DNA of 64,000 bases from G963676095 sp963676095 (GCA_963676095.1 OY781040.1:3348001-3412000); one strand, 5' to 3'; positions 16,647 to 26,045 are shown, counted from the stretch's first letter. Made by a program: numbers and translations. Notes: generated by a model not told the origin, from the sequence alone.

Positions 16647-17825
16647 ATGGAGATACTGACAATAATACCGGCACGTAACAACTCGAAAGGGATTCCCGGA
16701 AAAAACAGGGTCCCGTTGCTGGGAAAGCCTCTCATAGCCTGGAATATTCTGGCTTCCATGAGATCGCGCTATGTAACCCGGACAATTGTTTCGACCGACG
16801 GGCCCGAGATCAGGGACATAGCCCTCAGTTATGGCGCCGGGGTCGTGATGCGGCCTGATGATATAAGCGGCGATACCGCTTCCAGCGAATCGGCTTTGCT
16901 CCACGTGCTGTCGTGGTTGAAGGATAAGGAGGGTTACCAGCCGGATATATTGGTTTTTATGCAGTGTACGTCGCCTCTGACGGTTTCTGAAGATATAGAT
17001 AACTGCATTGAGAAATTGCTTCGGGAGAATGCCGATTCGGCGACAACAGTGACTGACTTCCATTATTTTATCTGGAAGGAAGATGCGGGTGGCGCTACCG
17101 GTATTAATCATGATAAATCGTTCCGTCCGAGGCGACAGGACCGGGAGCCTCAATACCTGGAGACGGGAGCTGTTTATGTTATGAAAACCGAAGGTTTCCT
17201 GAAATCCCGGCACCGCTTTTTCGGAAAGACTGTTTTGTCGCCGATGCCTCCCGACCGCGTAAAGGAGATAGACGACCCTGTCGATATTGTTATTGCTGAA
17301 AATATGCTCAGGAACCAACTGATGCTCCGAAAAGAAGATTTGTTGCCGGAGACGGTCAGCGTAGTGTTTTTTGATTTTGACGGGGTGATGACCGATGATA
17401 AAGTTATTGTCGGCGAAGACGGAACGGAATCGGTAGCTTGCAGCAGGGAAGACGGGATGGGCATTTCATTGCTCCGGAAACAGGGAGGGATTAAGCTGGT
17501 TGTCCTCTCGACAGAGAAAAATCCGGTTGTAGCAGCACGTTGCCGGAAGCTGAAAATAGAATGTTATCAGGACCTTGGACACAGTAAGGTGGAGGCCATG
17601 AAGAAGTACCTGGAAGAAAACGGGCTAAGGCCGGAAGATACTGTATTTATGGGAAACGACCTGAACGATGTGGAATGTATGAAACTGGCCGGTTGTGCTG
17701 TAGCTCCCCGGAATGCAAGGGAAGATGTCAGGAATATTGCTGCTATCGTTACGGATAAGGCCGGAGGGAACGGGGCCGTCAGGGAAATCTGCGACCTGAT
17801 CGTGAGCCGGAATAAACGAAAATAA
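16647..17825 (+). CDS. CMP-nonulosonate cytidylyltransferase fused to KdsC-like HAD phosphatase
   Basis: 392 residues in two domains. Residues 1-230 are NeuA-type: IIPARNNSKGIPGKN (CTP binding), VFMQCTSPL, and RPRRQDREPQYLETGAVYV. They would activate a nonulosonic acid as its CMP form. Residues about 236-392 are a HAD phosphatase of the KdsC class: FFDFDGVMTDD with nucleophile D243 and acid D245, VLSTEKNP, and FMGNDLNDVECM. This suggests removal of phosphate from a sugar-9-phosphate. The fusion puts phosphatase and activation in one chain. It is 17 nt upstream of the NeuB-like gene. No NeuC-type epimerase is present, which favours a KDN-like product. Vertebrate CMAS has a comparable C-terminal HAD domain. 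Confidence 0.88.
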   Translation: MEILTIIPARNNSKGIPGKNRVPLLGKPLIAWNILASMRSRYVTRTIVSTDGPEIRDIALSYGAGVVMRPDDISGDTASSESALLHVLSWLKDKEGYQPDILVFMQCTSPLTVSEDIDNCIEKLLRENADSATTVTDFHYFIWKEDAGGATGINHDKSFRPRRQDREPQYLETGAVYVMKTEGFLKSRHRFFGKTVLSPMPPDRVKEIDDPVDIVIAENMLRNQLMLRKEDLLPETVSVVFFDFDGVMTDDKVIVGEDGTESVACSREDGMGISLLRKQGGIKLVVLSTEKNPVVAARCRKLKIECYQDLGHSKVEAMKKYLEENGLRPEDTVFMGNDLNDVECMKLAGCAVAPRNAREDVRNIAAIVTDKAGGNGAVREICDLIVSRNKRK

Positions 17826-17842
17826 TATTAAAATAATTAATC

Positions 17843-18712
17843 ATGTACAGTCAGGAAGCTAAGGTTATCGCCGAGATCGGCTGCAATCATAAAGGCAGTA
17901 TGGAAATTGCCAAAGAAATGATCAAAGTGGCCAAAATTTTTTGCGAAGCAGATATTGTGAAGTTTCAAAAAAGGAACAACAAAGAGCTGTTAACTGAAGA
18001 GCAGTACAATGCCCCGCACCCTAACCCTGTAAATGCCTATGGGAAGACGTACGGCGAGCACCGGGAATTTCTCGAATTCACGGTCGGACAGCATGCCGAG
18101 CTGAAAGCATACTGCGAAGAAATGGGTATTGAGTATTCCTCTTCTGTCTGGGATATGACCTCTGCAAAGGAAATCACTTCCCTGAACCCGGGGATGATCA
18201 AGATCCCGTCGGCCTGCAACAATAATTTCGGAATGCTTGAATGGCTGTGCGATCACTTTAGCGGGGAAATCCATGTTTCGACAGGAATGACCACCCGTGA
18301 AGAACTGGAACAGATTGTACAATTGTTTGAACGGAAGGGACGTAACAAGGATGTCATTTTGTACAATTGTACGTCGGGCTATCCTGTTCCTTTCGAGGAT
18401 ATCTGTCTGCTGGAAATTAACAGGCTGAGGGAAAACTACGGACACCGGGTAAAAGAAATCGGCTTTTCCGGCCACCACCTGGGGATAGCGGTCGATATTG
18501 CCGCCTATATGCTTGGGGCTACTTATATCGAAAGGCATTACACCCTGGACCGTACCTGGAAGGGGACCGATCATGCTGCTTCGCTCGAACCTCAGGGGAT
18601 CCGGAAGCTGGTCCGGGACCTGAAGGCCGTTCATAAATCGTTGACATATAAAGAAAAAGAAATTCTGGATATCGAGATGGCTCAGCGGGAGAAGCTGAAA
18701 TACAAGAAGTAA
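17843..18712 (+). CDS. neuB: NeuB-family nonulosonate(-9-phosphate) synthase lacking the SAF domain
   Basis: 289 residues forming only the NeuB TIM barrel, which condenses phosphoenolpyruvate with a mannose-type sugar. Motifs seen: VIAEIGCNHKG, DIVKFQKR, MIKIPSACNNNF, HVSTGMTTREEL, YNCTSGYPVPFEDI, GFSGHHLG and YIERHYTLDR. Usual NeuB/NANS proteins have about 340-350 residues with a C-terminal SAF (antifreeze-like) domain; that domain is missing here, and the gene ends naturally with TAA before the next gene. Together with the upstream phosphatase domain, a 9-phosphate product is likely. Mannose-6-phosphate as substrate (KDN route, described in Bacteroides thetaiotaomicron) is an inference. Confidence 0.88.
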   Translation: MYSQEAKVIAEIGCNHKGSMEIAKEMIKVAKIFCEADIVKFQKRNNKELLTEEQYNAPHPNPVNAYGKTYGEHREFLEFTVGQHAELKAYCEEMGIEYSSSVWDMTSAKEITSLNPGMIKIPSACNNNFGMLEWLCDHFSGEIHVSTGMTTREELEQIVQLFERKGRNKDVILYNCTSGYPVPFEDICLLEINRLRENYGHRVKEIGFSGHHLGIAVDIAAYMLGATYIERHYTLDRTWKGTDHAASLEPQGIRKLVRDLKAVHKSLTYKEKEILDIEMAQREKLKYKK

Positions 18713-18726
18713 TAATCTCTGGTTAT

Positions 18727-19794
18727 ATGAATAAATACTCCGTTAATACTGGCAAGAAACAGGTCTTTATTATCTATGCCATGTATTATCATCTGTATGT
18801 CTCTCTTCTTGAAGCTTACCGGATAAGGAGGACTGATCCGGATCAGGAATTGTACCTTGTTATTACCGACTATGTTCCTGACCCGGAGCTATGGAAAGAA
18901 AAAGTTTCGGGACTGGGGCTTTTTAATGAAATTTTTATCGTTAAGGACCTGCAGGCGAATAAGGAATACAGTAAACCCGGGAACGTTATAAAACGGACTT
19001 TTTTCCGGAAAAAATTGCTTACGGTTTTATTCCGCAACGATTTAACGGACAACCTGAAGAAGGCGCTGGAGCATGCAGAGATTAACCTGTTTTTCGATAC
19101 GGCTAAATTTTCCAACTTACTGTACCTGATCTTTCCGGACAACTATTACCGTTTGTATGAGGACGGGGAACGGCTTTACATGCAACATAAGGAAGATCTG
19201 AAACAGTGGATAAAATATTACATCCTGGGATACCCTTTAAAATACGGGAGGGACCGGCATATCCGGGAAATGCTGGTCCAAAGACCCGGAGACCTTCCTT
19301 CAACGGTCAGGCATAAAGGAAAGAAGCTGGATCTGGAAGAGCTGGTCCGGCCCCTTTCTGAAGAAGCCAGGCGGCAGATTGCCGGTCTTTTTCTGGATAC
19401 AGATGCTTTTGCTGAAGCGGGTGATAGCCGGAAACGGCTTTTGCTGATTCCCCAGCCATTGTCGGAAGACGGCTATGTAAGCGAGGAATATAAAGTTGAG
19501 ATGTACAGGCGGATACTCAGGGAATATGGCGATGGATATCAGATTTGGATAAAACCTCATCCGCGTGAAAAGACCTGTTACAGCGACTACTTTAACGCTG
19601 AAATACTTCCGGGAGAGTTTCCTCTTGAAATTTTAAACCTTGTTAGCGGCTTTTATTTCGACCGGGGGATCACTTTGTTTTCTTCGGCCCTGAACAATTC
19701 GCTCCTCGTAAAAGAAAAAATATTCCTGGGTATCGATTGGGACCAGACTGTTGCGGCCGCCTACCCGTTTAAGACGATCAAGGCACGGGACTGA
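18727..19794 (+). CDS. GT52/polysialyltransferase-like glycosyltransferase
   Basis: 355 residues, 14 nt after the synthase gene. The pattern fits the GT-B transferases that use CMP-nonulosonates (GT52 and relatives): an N-terminal VFIIYAMYYHLYVSLL strand-helix, YRLYEDGERLY in the middle, LLLIPQPLSEDGYVS at the start of the second domain, the IKPHPRE motif (the HP motif typical of these enzymes) and EFPLEILN. It should transfer the CMP-activated sugar made by the two upstream genes onto a surface glycan. No membrane segment is seen. Acceptor unknown. It is the last gene of the run; no clear terminator follows. Confidence 0.8.
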   Translation: MNKYSVNTGKKQVFIIYAMYYHLYVSLLEAYRIRRTDPDQELYLVITDYVPDPELWKEKVSGLGLFNEIFIVKDLQANKEYSKPGNVIKRTFFRKKLLTVLFRNDLTDNLKKALEHAEINLFFDTAKFSNLLYLIFPDNYYRLYEDGERLYMQHKEDLKQWIKYYILGYPLKYGRDRHIREMLVQRPGDLPSTVRHKGKKLDLEELVRPLSEEARRQIAGLFLDTDAFAEAGDSRKRLLLIPQPLSEDGYVSEEYKVEMYRRILREYGDGYQIWIKPHPREKTCYSDYFNAEILPGEFPLEILNLVSGFYFDRGITLFSSALNNSLLVKEKIFLGIDWDQTVAAAYPFKTIKARD

Positions 19795-19799
19795 ATGCA

Positions 19800-20292
19800 G
19801 AGACAAAACTAAACGCGAAGTTGTTAAGATAAGAAAGAGAAACTGTATGGTCACTCTTGTTAATAGGGTTAACATTGTTTCTGTGGTTCCTGTTGTTGCT
19901 ATTGTTTGAGGCTATGCCGTTTGAATGTTTGATACTTCGTTGTTTGAATGAGAAGAGGGTTTTGATGGTTTCTGCTGTTGCTATGGTTCCTATTGTTCGG
20001 GGTTTCTGACTTCCGTTGTTTTCCTCAACCGCGAAGCGTCAAACAATCGAACCTTTCAAACTATTCAACCATTTATTGTTTAATCTGTGTTCATCCGTGC
20101 TATCTGTGTTGAAACTAGCTTTCGGGTTCCATGCCCAATTCTTTTATTCTCTCATTCCTTTATTCGCCGGTTCACGACTTCACCAATTCTCAATGTACCT
20201 CCGTCCCAGCAGCGAAGCGTTCAGCCCTAGACTCTTCAAACCATTCAAACACTTATTGTTCCTGTTGATGACTGGGTTCATGGTTTTATTTA
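19800..20292. repeat. intergenic repeat mosaic, copy 2
   Basis: About 490 nt without a supported gene. It shares blocks with 21448-21985 in the same orientation: TTTGAGGCTATGCCGTTTGA plus GTTTGATACTTCGTTGTTTG (about 19906-19950), GCGAAGCGTCAAACAATCGA followed by TTTATTGTTTAATCTGTG (about 20031-20098), and TTTCGGGTTCCATGCCCAAT with CTCATTCCTT (about 20118-20165). The last two blocks recur reverse-complemented in part at 9151-9440. Spurious frames in this stretch are not credited. Confidence 0.75.
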
Positions 20293-21447
20293 TCAGCTCC
20301 ATGAAATGGAATCAATCTCCCGGAAAGGAACAACGTTAATTCCGCCACTTCGCATCTGTGGTATTTCACCCCCGTAAATCAAATATCCTCCGGCTGTTTG
20401 CGTTAGTTTATTCCAAAACCGGAGGCCCTTAAAAAATTCGTCAGAAATAGTCTGTCCTGATTTAATTTCAACAGGAAGAAGTTTTCTTCCATTTTCAACA
20501 AGTAAGTCGATTTCGTTTCCTGTATTATCGCGCCAGAAAAACAAGTTGTTAAGGTTACCGGAGTTATACCGTTTCTTAAAAAACTCCAGGATGATCATAT
20601 TTTCGAAAAGGCTGCCCCTGAAAGGATGTAGCATCAGTTGAGACGTGTCTCCAAACCCTAACAGGGATACTGCAAGTCCTGTATCGTAAAAATAAAGCTT
20701 AGGCATTTTTACGATGCGTTTGTTGAAATTTTTGTAATAGGGCTGCAACCTGAAGGTAATAAAACTTGCTTCAAGCACTCCTATCCAGGAGCTTACCGTC
20801 TTTACATCCACTCCGATCTCAACTGCCAGACTGCTCATGTTCAGCATTTGTCCTATTCTTCCGGCACAAAGCCTGAGGAAGCGTTCAAATAAAAATAGAT
20901 CTGTTATGTTTTTCAGAAGCCGGACATCCCGTTCGACATAGGTGCGGATGTAATTGGCATAAAATTTAGCAGGATCCGTTCCTGTTGAATACAAAACCGG
21001 ATAACCTCCTGTGAATAAAAATTGGTCGGCGTTTTCCACCTCTTTCTTTATTTCAGAAAGACTCAACGGAAGCAAGAATAAGTATCCGACTCTCCCTGCA
21101 AGGCTTTGGGAAATATTGCCCTGGAGAAGAAAGTTATTTGATCCGGTTAGGATAAACAGGCCAGTGACATCCTGTTCATCGAGCACTTGCTGGAGATAAG
21201 AAAATAAATCGGGCACCCGCTGGACTTCGTCTAAAACAGCCCCTTCCGGGTAATTAGACAAAAAACCGCGGGGGTCCTCCATTGCAAACTTACGGATATC
21301 AGGATTTTCCAAGTTCACATAAGGCTTGTCGTGAAAGACCTTGCGCACCAGGGTTGTTTTTCCTGATTGGCGGGGACCTGTTACTGCAACAGCTTTAAAT
21401 TGGGCCGCTAATAATTTTAGTTCTTCTTCTGCTTCACGATAAATCAT
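20293..21447 (-). CDS. AAA_14 ATPase with DUF4143 nuclease-like domain
   Basis: 384 residues. Walker A is GPRQSGKT (residues 24-31) and Walker B is VLDEVQ (D73, E74), with a sensor-like FILTGSNNF. After a winged-helix-like middle, the C-terminal DUF4143 part has FYDTGLA and a PD-(D/E)xK-like core: GNEIDLLVEN followed by PVEIKSG. This large bacterial family is common as solitary genes. Its function is not firmly known; links to toxin-like or mobile roles have been proposed. It is flanked on both sides by repeat mosaics and separates the glycan cluster from the flippase, as if inserted. Confidence 0.92.
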   Translation of the reverse strand: MIYREAEEELKLLAAQFKAVAVTGPRQSGKTTLVRKVFHDKPYVNLENPDIRKFAMEDPRGFLSNYPEGAVLDEVQRVPDLFSYLQQVLDEQDVTGLFILTGSNNFLLQGNISQSLAGRVGYLFLLPLSLSEIKKEVENADQFLFTGGYPVLYSTGTDPAKFYANYIRTYVERDVRLLKNITDLFLFERFLRLCAGRIGQMLNMSSLAVEIGVDVKTVSSWIGVLEASFITFRLQPYYKNFNKRIVKMPKLYFYDTGLAVSLLGFGDTSQLMLHPFRGSLFENMIILEFFKKRYNSGNLNNLFFWRDNTGNEIDLLVENGRKLLPVEIKSGQTISDEFFKGLRFWNKLTQTAGGYLIYGGEIPQMRSGGINVVPFREIDSISWS

Positions 21448-21985
21448 ATTGCAAATTTACAATTTCGGAATTCAATTCCAAGATTGTAAAGAATTATTTC
21501 AAACAGTTGTTGTTTCTGTGGTTACTATTGTTTCGGGTTTCATGCCCATGTTTTTACAATTCTTTCACTCACTACTTCACCCGTTCACCAATTCTCAATG
21601 TACCTTATGGCTATTGTTTTAATCTGTGTTCATCCGTGGTGATAACTGAACGCTAAGGCGCAAAGGGGCGGTGTGTGGTTTCTATTGTTTGAGGCTATGC
21701 CGTTTGAGCGTTTGATACTTCGTTGTTTGAATGTTGTTTCGGTTCCTATTATTCTGTTTTTCTTCCAATTCACCAGTTCTCCACTTTACCAGTTCACAAT
21801 ATTCCTTCGCCCAACAGCGAAGCGTCAAACAATCGAACATTCAAACTTTCAATTTATTGTTTAATCTGTGTTCATCCGTGTTTTCGGAGGTGCAACCAGC
21901 TTTCGGGTTCCATGCCCAATTCTTTCATTTTCTCATTCCTTCATTCGCCAGTTCACCAGTTCACCAGTTCATAATGCCTTGTGCC
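21448..21985. repeat. intergenic repeat mosaic, copy 3
   Basis: No supported gene. It contains the same modules as 19800-20292: GTTTGAGGCTATGCCGTTTG (about 21690), GCGAAGCGTCAAACAATCGA (about 21819) with TTTAATCTGTGTTCATCCGT (about 21860), and TTTCGGGTTCCATGCCCAAT (about 21900) followed by CAGTTCACCAGTTCACCAG. TTAATCTGTGTTCATCCGTG also occurs at about 21630, so there are internal duplications. The direction matches copy 2 and is opposite to copy 1. Confidence 0.75.
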
Positions 21986-23464
21986 TTATGTCTTTCTTAT
22001 CTTGCCAATGATGGTTTTCAGCAACCCTTTCACTTCATCCGACACCGGGAGGAACCAGAAGGCAAGAAGGGAGATGACAGAAGCTACCGTACCCCGGACA
22101 AGGATATCGGGGATCAGCGGCATTCTGGGAATAAAACTGATCGCGGCATAGATAAACAAAAAGATAAGGGCGACAAGCAGGAACTTGACGTTGAACGGCT
22201 GGAACCTGTATTTTTTGTACAGGAAAATATAACGCATCAGGTTGTTAAGGAAAAGGGCGCCTGCGATGGCGATCGCTGCCCCTGTGATGCCCCAGACAGG
22301 GATGAGCAGGTAAAGCAGAGCTATCACCATGACGATCAGGATCAATATGAAGACCAAAGATATACGGTAATATCTGGAATAGGAAATCACCAGTGCGTTT
22401 GCTCCGGTCAGCATGTCGAATAAATACCCGATGCCGATAAAAAAGATGACCCATCTGGACTGTAAATAATCGTTCCCTAAGATTGTGATGATATTATCGA
22501 TGTTTGTCCAGATCCCTGTGAATAGGAAACCTCCTATGACGAACTGGTTGATACAGCTCTTGTAATAAATGTCGCGGATAGTGTCCAAATCGTTTTTCAC
22601 CCAGGCATCGGCAATGAGCGTGCCCGATATTTTTTGCAGGGGACGGGAAGGGATCACAACCAATGTGCCAAAATAGAAGGCGATGGTGTAAACTCCTGTA
22701 TTTCCCAGGTCGAGCAGCTGGTTGATCACTATTTTATCGATGTTGAACACGATCATTGAACCCAGGCCGCCCAGGATCGAGAAGAGGGCTACATCGATCA
22801 TTTCTTTTTTCAGCGGTTTTGAGACAAAATTGAATTCCGGCTTTAAATGGATTTCTTTTTTTAAGATCAGAAAAATGAAGATGACAATACCTTTAAGGCA
22901 AACAGCCGAAGCGTAGCCAATAATCAATTGAGAGACGGAAATCAGGTGAAAAACATATAGTAAAACGACGGATAAAATCAGGAACCTCTGGAAAAATTCC
23001 TGGAGGAAAATGCCGAAAACAGCATTGTAGAGCACCTTATTATAGCTGTCGAAAAAGGTAAATGCCATAGTGAAAAAAGTAAGCGGGACCAACAGGTAAA
23101 GGTAGTCCGAGAAGATTTTTGATTTTTCGGCATTCGATTCGATCAGTAACGGGGAAAAAACGAAATAAAGGATCAGGAACAGGGAAAAACCTGCCGCCAT
23201 TATCAGGAGCGCTATAGGCAGAAATCCGTGATGACCCGACTTTTTGTCCCGGAACAGGGGAAATAACCTGGCGGTAACAGTTTGGATGCCCAGAAGTGAA
23301 AAATTTCCGAACAATGTCGAATAGGCAACCAGCAGGCTAAATAAACCGACAAGGTCGGTCGTCAGGTAGTTTGGGTACAAATAGGAGGTCGTTACAAAGC
23401 CAATGATAACGCCAAAATACGACCAGAAACTTCCCCTGATGGATTGTTTAATGATAATACCCAT
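21986..23464 (-). CDS. Wzx-type polysaccharide flippase (MATE/MOP superfamily)
   Basis: 492 residues with about 12-14 hydrophobic helices, starting GSFWSYFGVIIGFVTTSYLYP, typical of O-antigen or exopolysaccharide flippases. It would move lipid-linked oligosaccharide across the inner membrane. Helices span nearly the whole length, ending in a short basic tail (KGLLKTIIGKIRKT). It is divergent from the YfhO-like gene with only 67 nt between starts. The glycan cluster 2 kb away is a plausible partner. The final residues abut the repeat mosaic. Confidence 0.85.
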   Translation of the reverse strand: MGIIIKQSIRGSFWSYFGVIIGFVTTSYLYPNYLTTDLVGLFSLLVAYSTLFGNFSLLGIQTVTARLFPLFRDKKSGHHGFLPIALLIMAAGFSLFLILYFVFSPLLIESNAEKSKIFSDYLYLLVPLTFFTMAFTFFDSYNKVLYNAVFGIFLQEFFQRFLILSVVLLYVFHLISVSQLIIGYASAVCLKGIVIFIFLILKKEIHLKPEFNFVSKPLKKEMIDVALFSILGGLGSMIVFNIDKIVINQLLDLGNTGVYTIAFYFGTLVVIPSRPLQKISGTLIADAWVKNDLDTIRDIYYKSCINQFVIGGFLFTGIWTNIDNIITILGNDYLQSRWVIFFIGIGYLFDMLTGANALVISYSRYYRISLVFILILIVMVIALLYLLIPVWGITGAAIAIAGALFLNNLMRYIFLYKKYRFQPFNVKFLLVALIFLFIYAAISFIPRMPLIPDILVRGTVASVISLLAFWFLPVSDEVKGLLKTIIGKIRKT

Positions 23465-23491
23465 TTGTGCCCGATTCAGTAATTAATTTCT

Positions 23492-23499
23492 TACTTTTG
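23492..23499 (+). promoter_or_regulatory. -7 promoter box for the YfhO-like gene
   Basis: TACTTTTG matches TAnnTTTG; it predicts a leader of about 25 nt before the ATG at 23532. A TTTG lies at 23464-23467, slightly further upstream than ideal. Confidence 0.5.
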
Positions 23500-23531
23500 T
23501 TTCAGTTTGAAACAAGATAATCTTTAAATAT

Positions 23532-26045
23532 ATGGCAAAGATAAAAGGCAATCGCAATATCTGGATTGTAATTGGCATTATTCTTTCTTTTGTCGTTATC
23601 TCGCTGATTTATTTCTCTCCTCAGCTTGAAGGTAAAAAGTTGGTTGCAAGTGATAACATGACTTTTCAGGGAGTTTCGAAAGAAATCAGGGACTTCAGGA
23701 AAGAAACAGGCAAGGAAGCCTTGTGGACAGACAGTATGTTCGGGGGAATGCCTGCCTACTTGGTATCCACGGAATATCCCGGAGATCTTCTTGCCAAAGT
23801 GCAGAATTTTTTTCATTCCATCATCCATCGTCCTGCCAGCCTGGTTGTCCTTAGCTTTTTATTGTTTTTTGTCATGTGCCGGCTCCTTGGGTTCAATGCT
23901 TTGATAAGTATGGCCGGGGCATTTATGTATGGCTTTTCGACTTTCTTTTTCGTGCTGATATCAACCGGTCATTTCACCAAGGTACATGCCTTGAATTACA
24001 TGGCACTGGTTGTGGGGGGAATTATTTTTGCTTACCGTAAAAAACCTCTGCTGGGAAGCCTGATTACTGCCTTTGGCCTTTCGTGGATGCTTAGTGCCAA
24101 TCATCCGCAGATGTCCTATTATACCGGGCTTATGGTTTTGATTATTGTCATCACCTATTTTATTGTTGCTGTCAGGGAAAAAAACTTGCCATCGTTTCTG
24201 AAAACGTCGGGGTTGCTGGTTATCGCCCTGATCCTTGCGGTTGGCACATACTTCAGTCAGCTTTACACAACCTATGAATACGGAAAATATTCAACCCGGG
24301 GAAAGTCTGAGCTCACCGGCGATCAGAATAACCAGACATCGGGCCTAGACAAGGATTACATACTTGACTATAGTTACGATCTGGGAGAAGCAATGACTGC
24401 TTTCATTCCCCGTTTTAAAGGAGGGGGGATGGACGAGCCCCTGGGGGAAAATTCGGAAGTGTACCAGTTTTTTGAGAAGAACCAGGGGAAAGCGGCTGCG
24501 AAAAGGGTGGCGTCGGGGCTGCCCCTTTACTGGGGGAGCCAGCCAATCTCAAGTGCCCCCTTTTATTATGGGGCGGTGCTTTGCTTTCTGTTCGTCTTTG
24601 GACTGTTCGTGGTGAAGGGAAAGGATAAGTGGTGGATTGTTGCCGTGGTTGTCCTGTCTTTTCTTTTGTCGCTGGGCAAAAATTTTTCGGTTCTCAGCAA
24701 TTTTATGATCGATTATTTTCCCGGCTATAACAAATTCCGTGATGTAAAGAATATCATCGTGATCCAGCAGTTTGCCATGGCGTTACTGGGGGTAATGGCG
24801 GTCAGGGAGCTTTATCTCGGACAGTATGATAAGACAGCTATATTAAAGAAACTAAAATATTCGTGGTTTATTCTTGGCGGATTGTCGCTGGCTTTTGTCA
24901 TCATGCCGTCGGTTGCCGGAAATTTCAGCGGCAATGCCGATGCGCAGCTGACAAGTGCCGGATGGCCGGCCCAACTGATGCAGGCACTTGTTGACGACCG
25001 CCGGATGGTGCTCCGGAATGATGCTTTTAAGGCATTCATTTTTGTGAGCCTTGCCGCCGGAGTGATCTGGCTGTACATCTTGAAAAAGATCAAGGCGGGT
25101 TATGCCCTCGCATTATGGGTACTGTTAGTCCTGGTCGATCTGTGGCCGGTCGATAAGAAATACCTGAACGATAATAATTTTGAGTCTAAATCGGAGGCTG
25201 CTGCACCCTTTAAGGCTTCTGTGGCCAATCAGGAAATACTGAAGGATAAAGATCCGGATTTCAGGGTTCTTAACCTGACCGTGAACCCTTTCAGCGATGC
25301 CTCAACTTCCTATTTTCATAAGTCGATCGGGGGCTACCACGGGGCGAAGATGGAACGTTATCAGGAATTGATCGATCATCAGATTTCTCCAGAAATACAG
25401 AAACTCATAGCCGGGTTTAAAAATCCTGCTTCGATCGATTCGGTTATGAAGACCCTTCCCGTGATCAATGTGCTGAACACAAGATATTTCATTTATAATC
25501 GGGAGAGTGCCCCGCTAAGAAATAATTATGCGTTGGGTGCCGCCTGGTTTGTCGATGATATGGAAGTCGTCCAGGATGCTGACGCTGAAATGGATGCCTT
25601 GTCCGGCTTCGATCCTTCCCAAAAAGCGATTATCGATCAGCGGTTTTCAGACCAACTAAAAAATGTAAGTTTTGGTGGTGCCCATGAGTCCAGCATCGAA
25701 CTGGTCGAGTATGAGCCCAATTATTTGAAATATAAGGCTAAAGTAGGAAGCGGCGAGCCTGTTGTGGTTTTTTCCGAAATTTGGTATCCTGAAGGTTGGA
25801 AAGCTTTTATCGACGGTAAGGAAACCGATTATTTCAGGACCGATTATGTTTTGAGGGGCATGTCTGTCCCGGCAGGGGAACATGTTATCGAGTTCCGGTT
25901 CGAACCGTCTTCGTATAAAACAGGCAATAATATTGCTATGGCCAGTTCTTTGATCCTTCTGCTGGTTACTGCCGGTGTCGTTTTTGTCGAACTCAAAAAG
26001 AAAAAGCTACCCGTTAATGAAGAAAAAAAGGAGAACAAAGTTTAA
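23532..26045 (+). CDS. YfhO-family multispanning membrane protein
   Basis: 837 residues. About 12 hydrophobic segments fill residues 10-550, separated by periplasmic loops, followed by a soluble C-terminal region (about 560-800) and a final helix (SSLILLLVTAGVVFVEL). The N-terminal region with its SDNMTFQGVSKEIRDF loop and the C-terminal VVFSEIWYPEGWKAFIDGKE segment match YfhO-like proteins, which resemble GT-C glycosyltransferases and are linked to cell-envelope glycolipid or teichoic acid glycosylation in other phyla. Its exact job in Bacteroidota is not known. The 3' end overlaps ftsX by 29 nt. Confidence 0.85.
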   Translation: MAKIKGNRNIWIVIGIILSFVVISLIYFSPQLEGKKLVASDNMTFQGVSKEIRDFRKETGKEALWTDSMFGGMPAYLVSTEYPGDLLAKVQNFFHSIIHRPASLVVLSFLLFFVMCRLLGFNALISMAGAFMYGFSTFFFVLISTGHFTKVHALNYMALVVGGIIFAYRKKPLLGSLITAFGLSWMLSANHPQMSYYTGLMVLIIVITYFIVAVREKNLPSFLKTSGLLVIALILAVGTYFSQLYTTYEYGKYSTRGKSELTGDQNNQTSGLDKDYILDYSYDLGEAMTAFIPRFKGGGMDEPLGENSEVYQFFEKNQGKAAAKRVASGLPLYWGSQPISSAPFYYGAVLCFLFVFGLFVVKGKDKWWIVAVVVLSFLLSLGKNFSVLSNFMIDYFPGYNKFRDVKNIIVIQQFAMALLGVMAVRELYLGQYDKTAILKKLKYSWFILGGLSLAFVIMPSVAGNFSGNADAQLTSAGWPAQLMQALVDDRRMVLRNDAFKAFIFVSLAAGVIWLYILKKIKAGYALALWVLLVLVDLWPVDKKYLNDNNFESKSEAAAPFKASVANQEILKDKDPDFRVLNLTVNPFSDASTSYFHKSIGGYHGAKMERYQELIDHQISPEIQKLIAGFKNPASIDSVMKTLPVINVLNTRYFIYNRESAPLRNNYALGAAWFVDDMEVVQDADAEMDALSGFDPSQKAIIDQRFSDQLKNVSFGGAHESSIELVEYEPNYLKYKAKVGSGEPVVVFSEIWYPEGWKAFIDGKETDYFRTDYVLRGMSVPAGEHVIEFRFEPSSYKTGNNIAMASSLILLLVTAGVVFVELKKKKLPVNEEKKENKV

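Noticed and set aside
20016..20339. 107-residue frame between the GT52-like gene and the ATPase
   Set aside because: Built from the repeat blocks seen again at 21448-21985, where it breaks; it also runs into the antisense of the ATPase gene.
21731..22423. 230-residue plus-strand frame
   Set aside because: First part is repeat mosaic; the rest is antisense to the flippase gene, giving an Asp/Lys/His-rich translation typical of a shadow.
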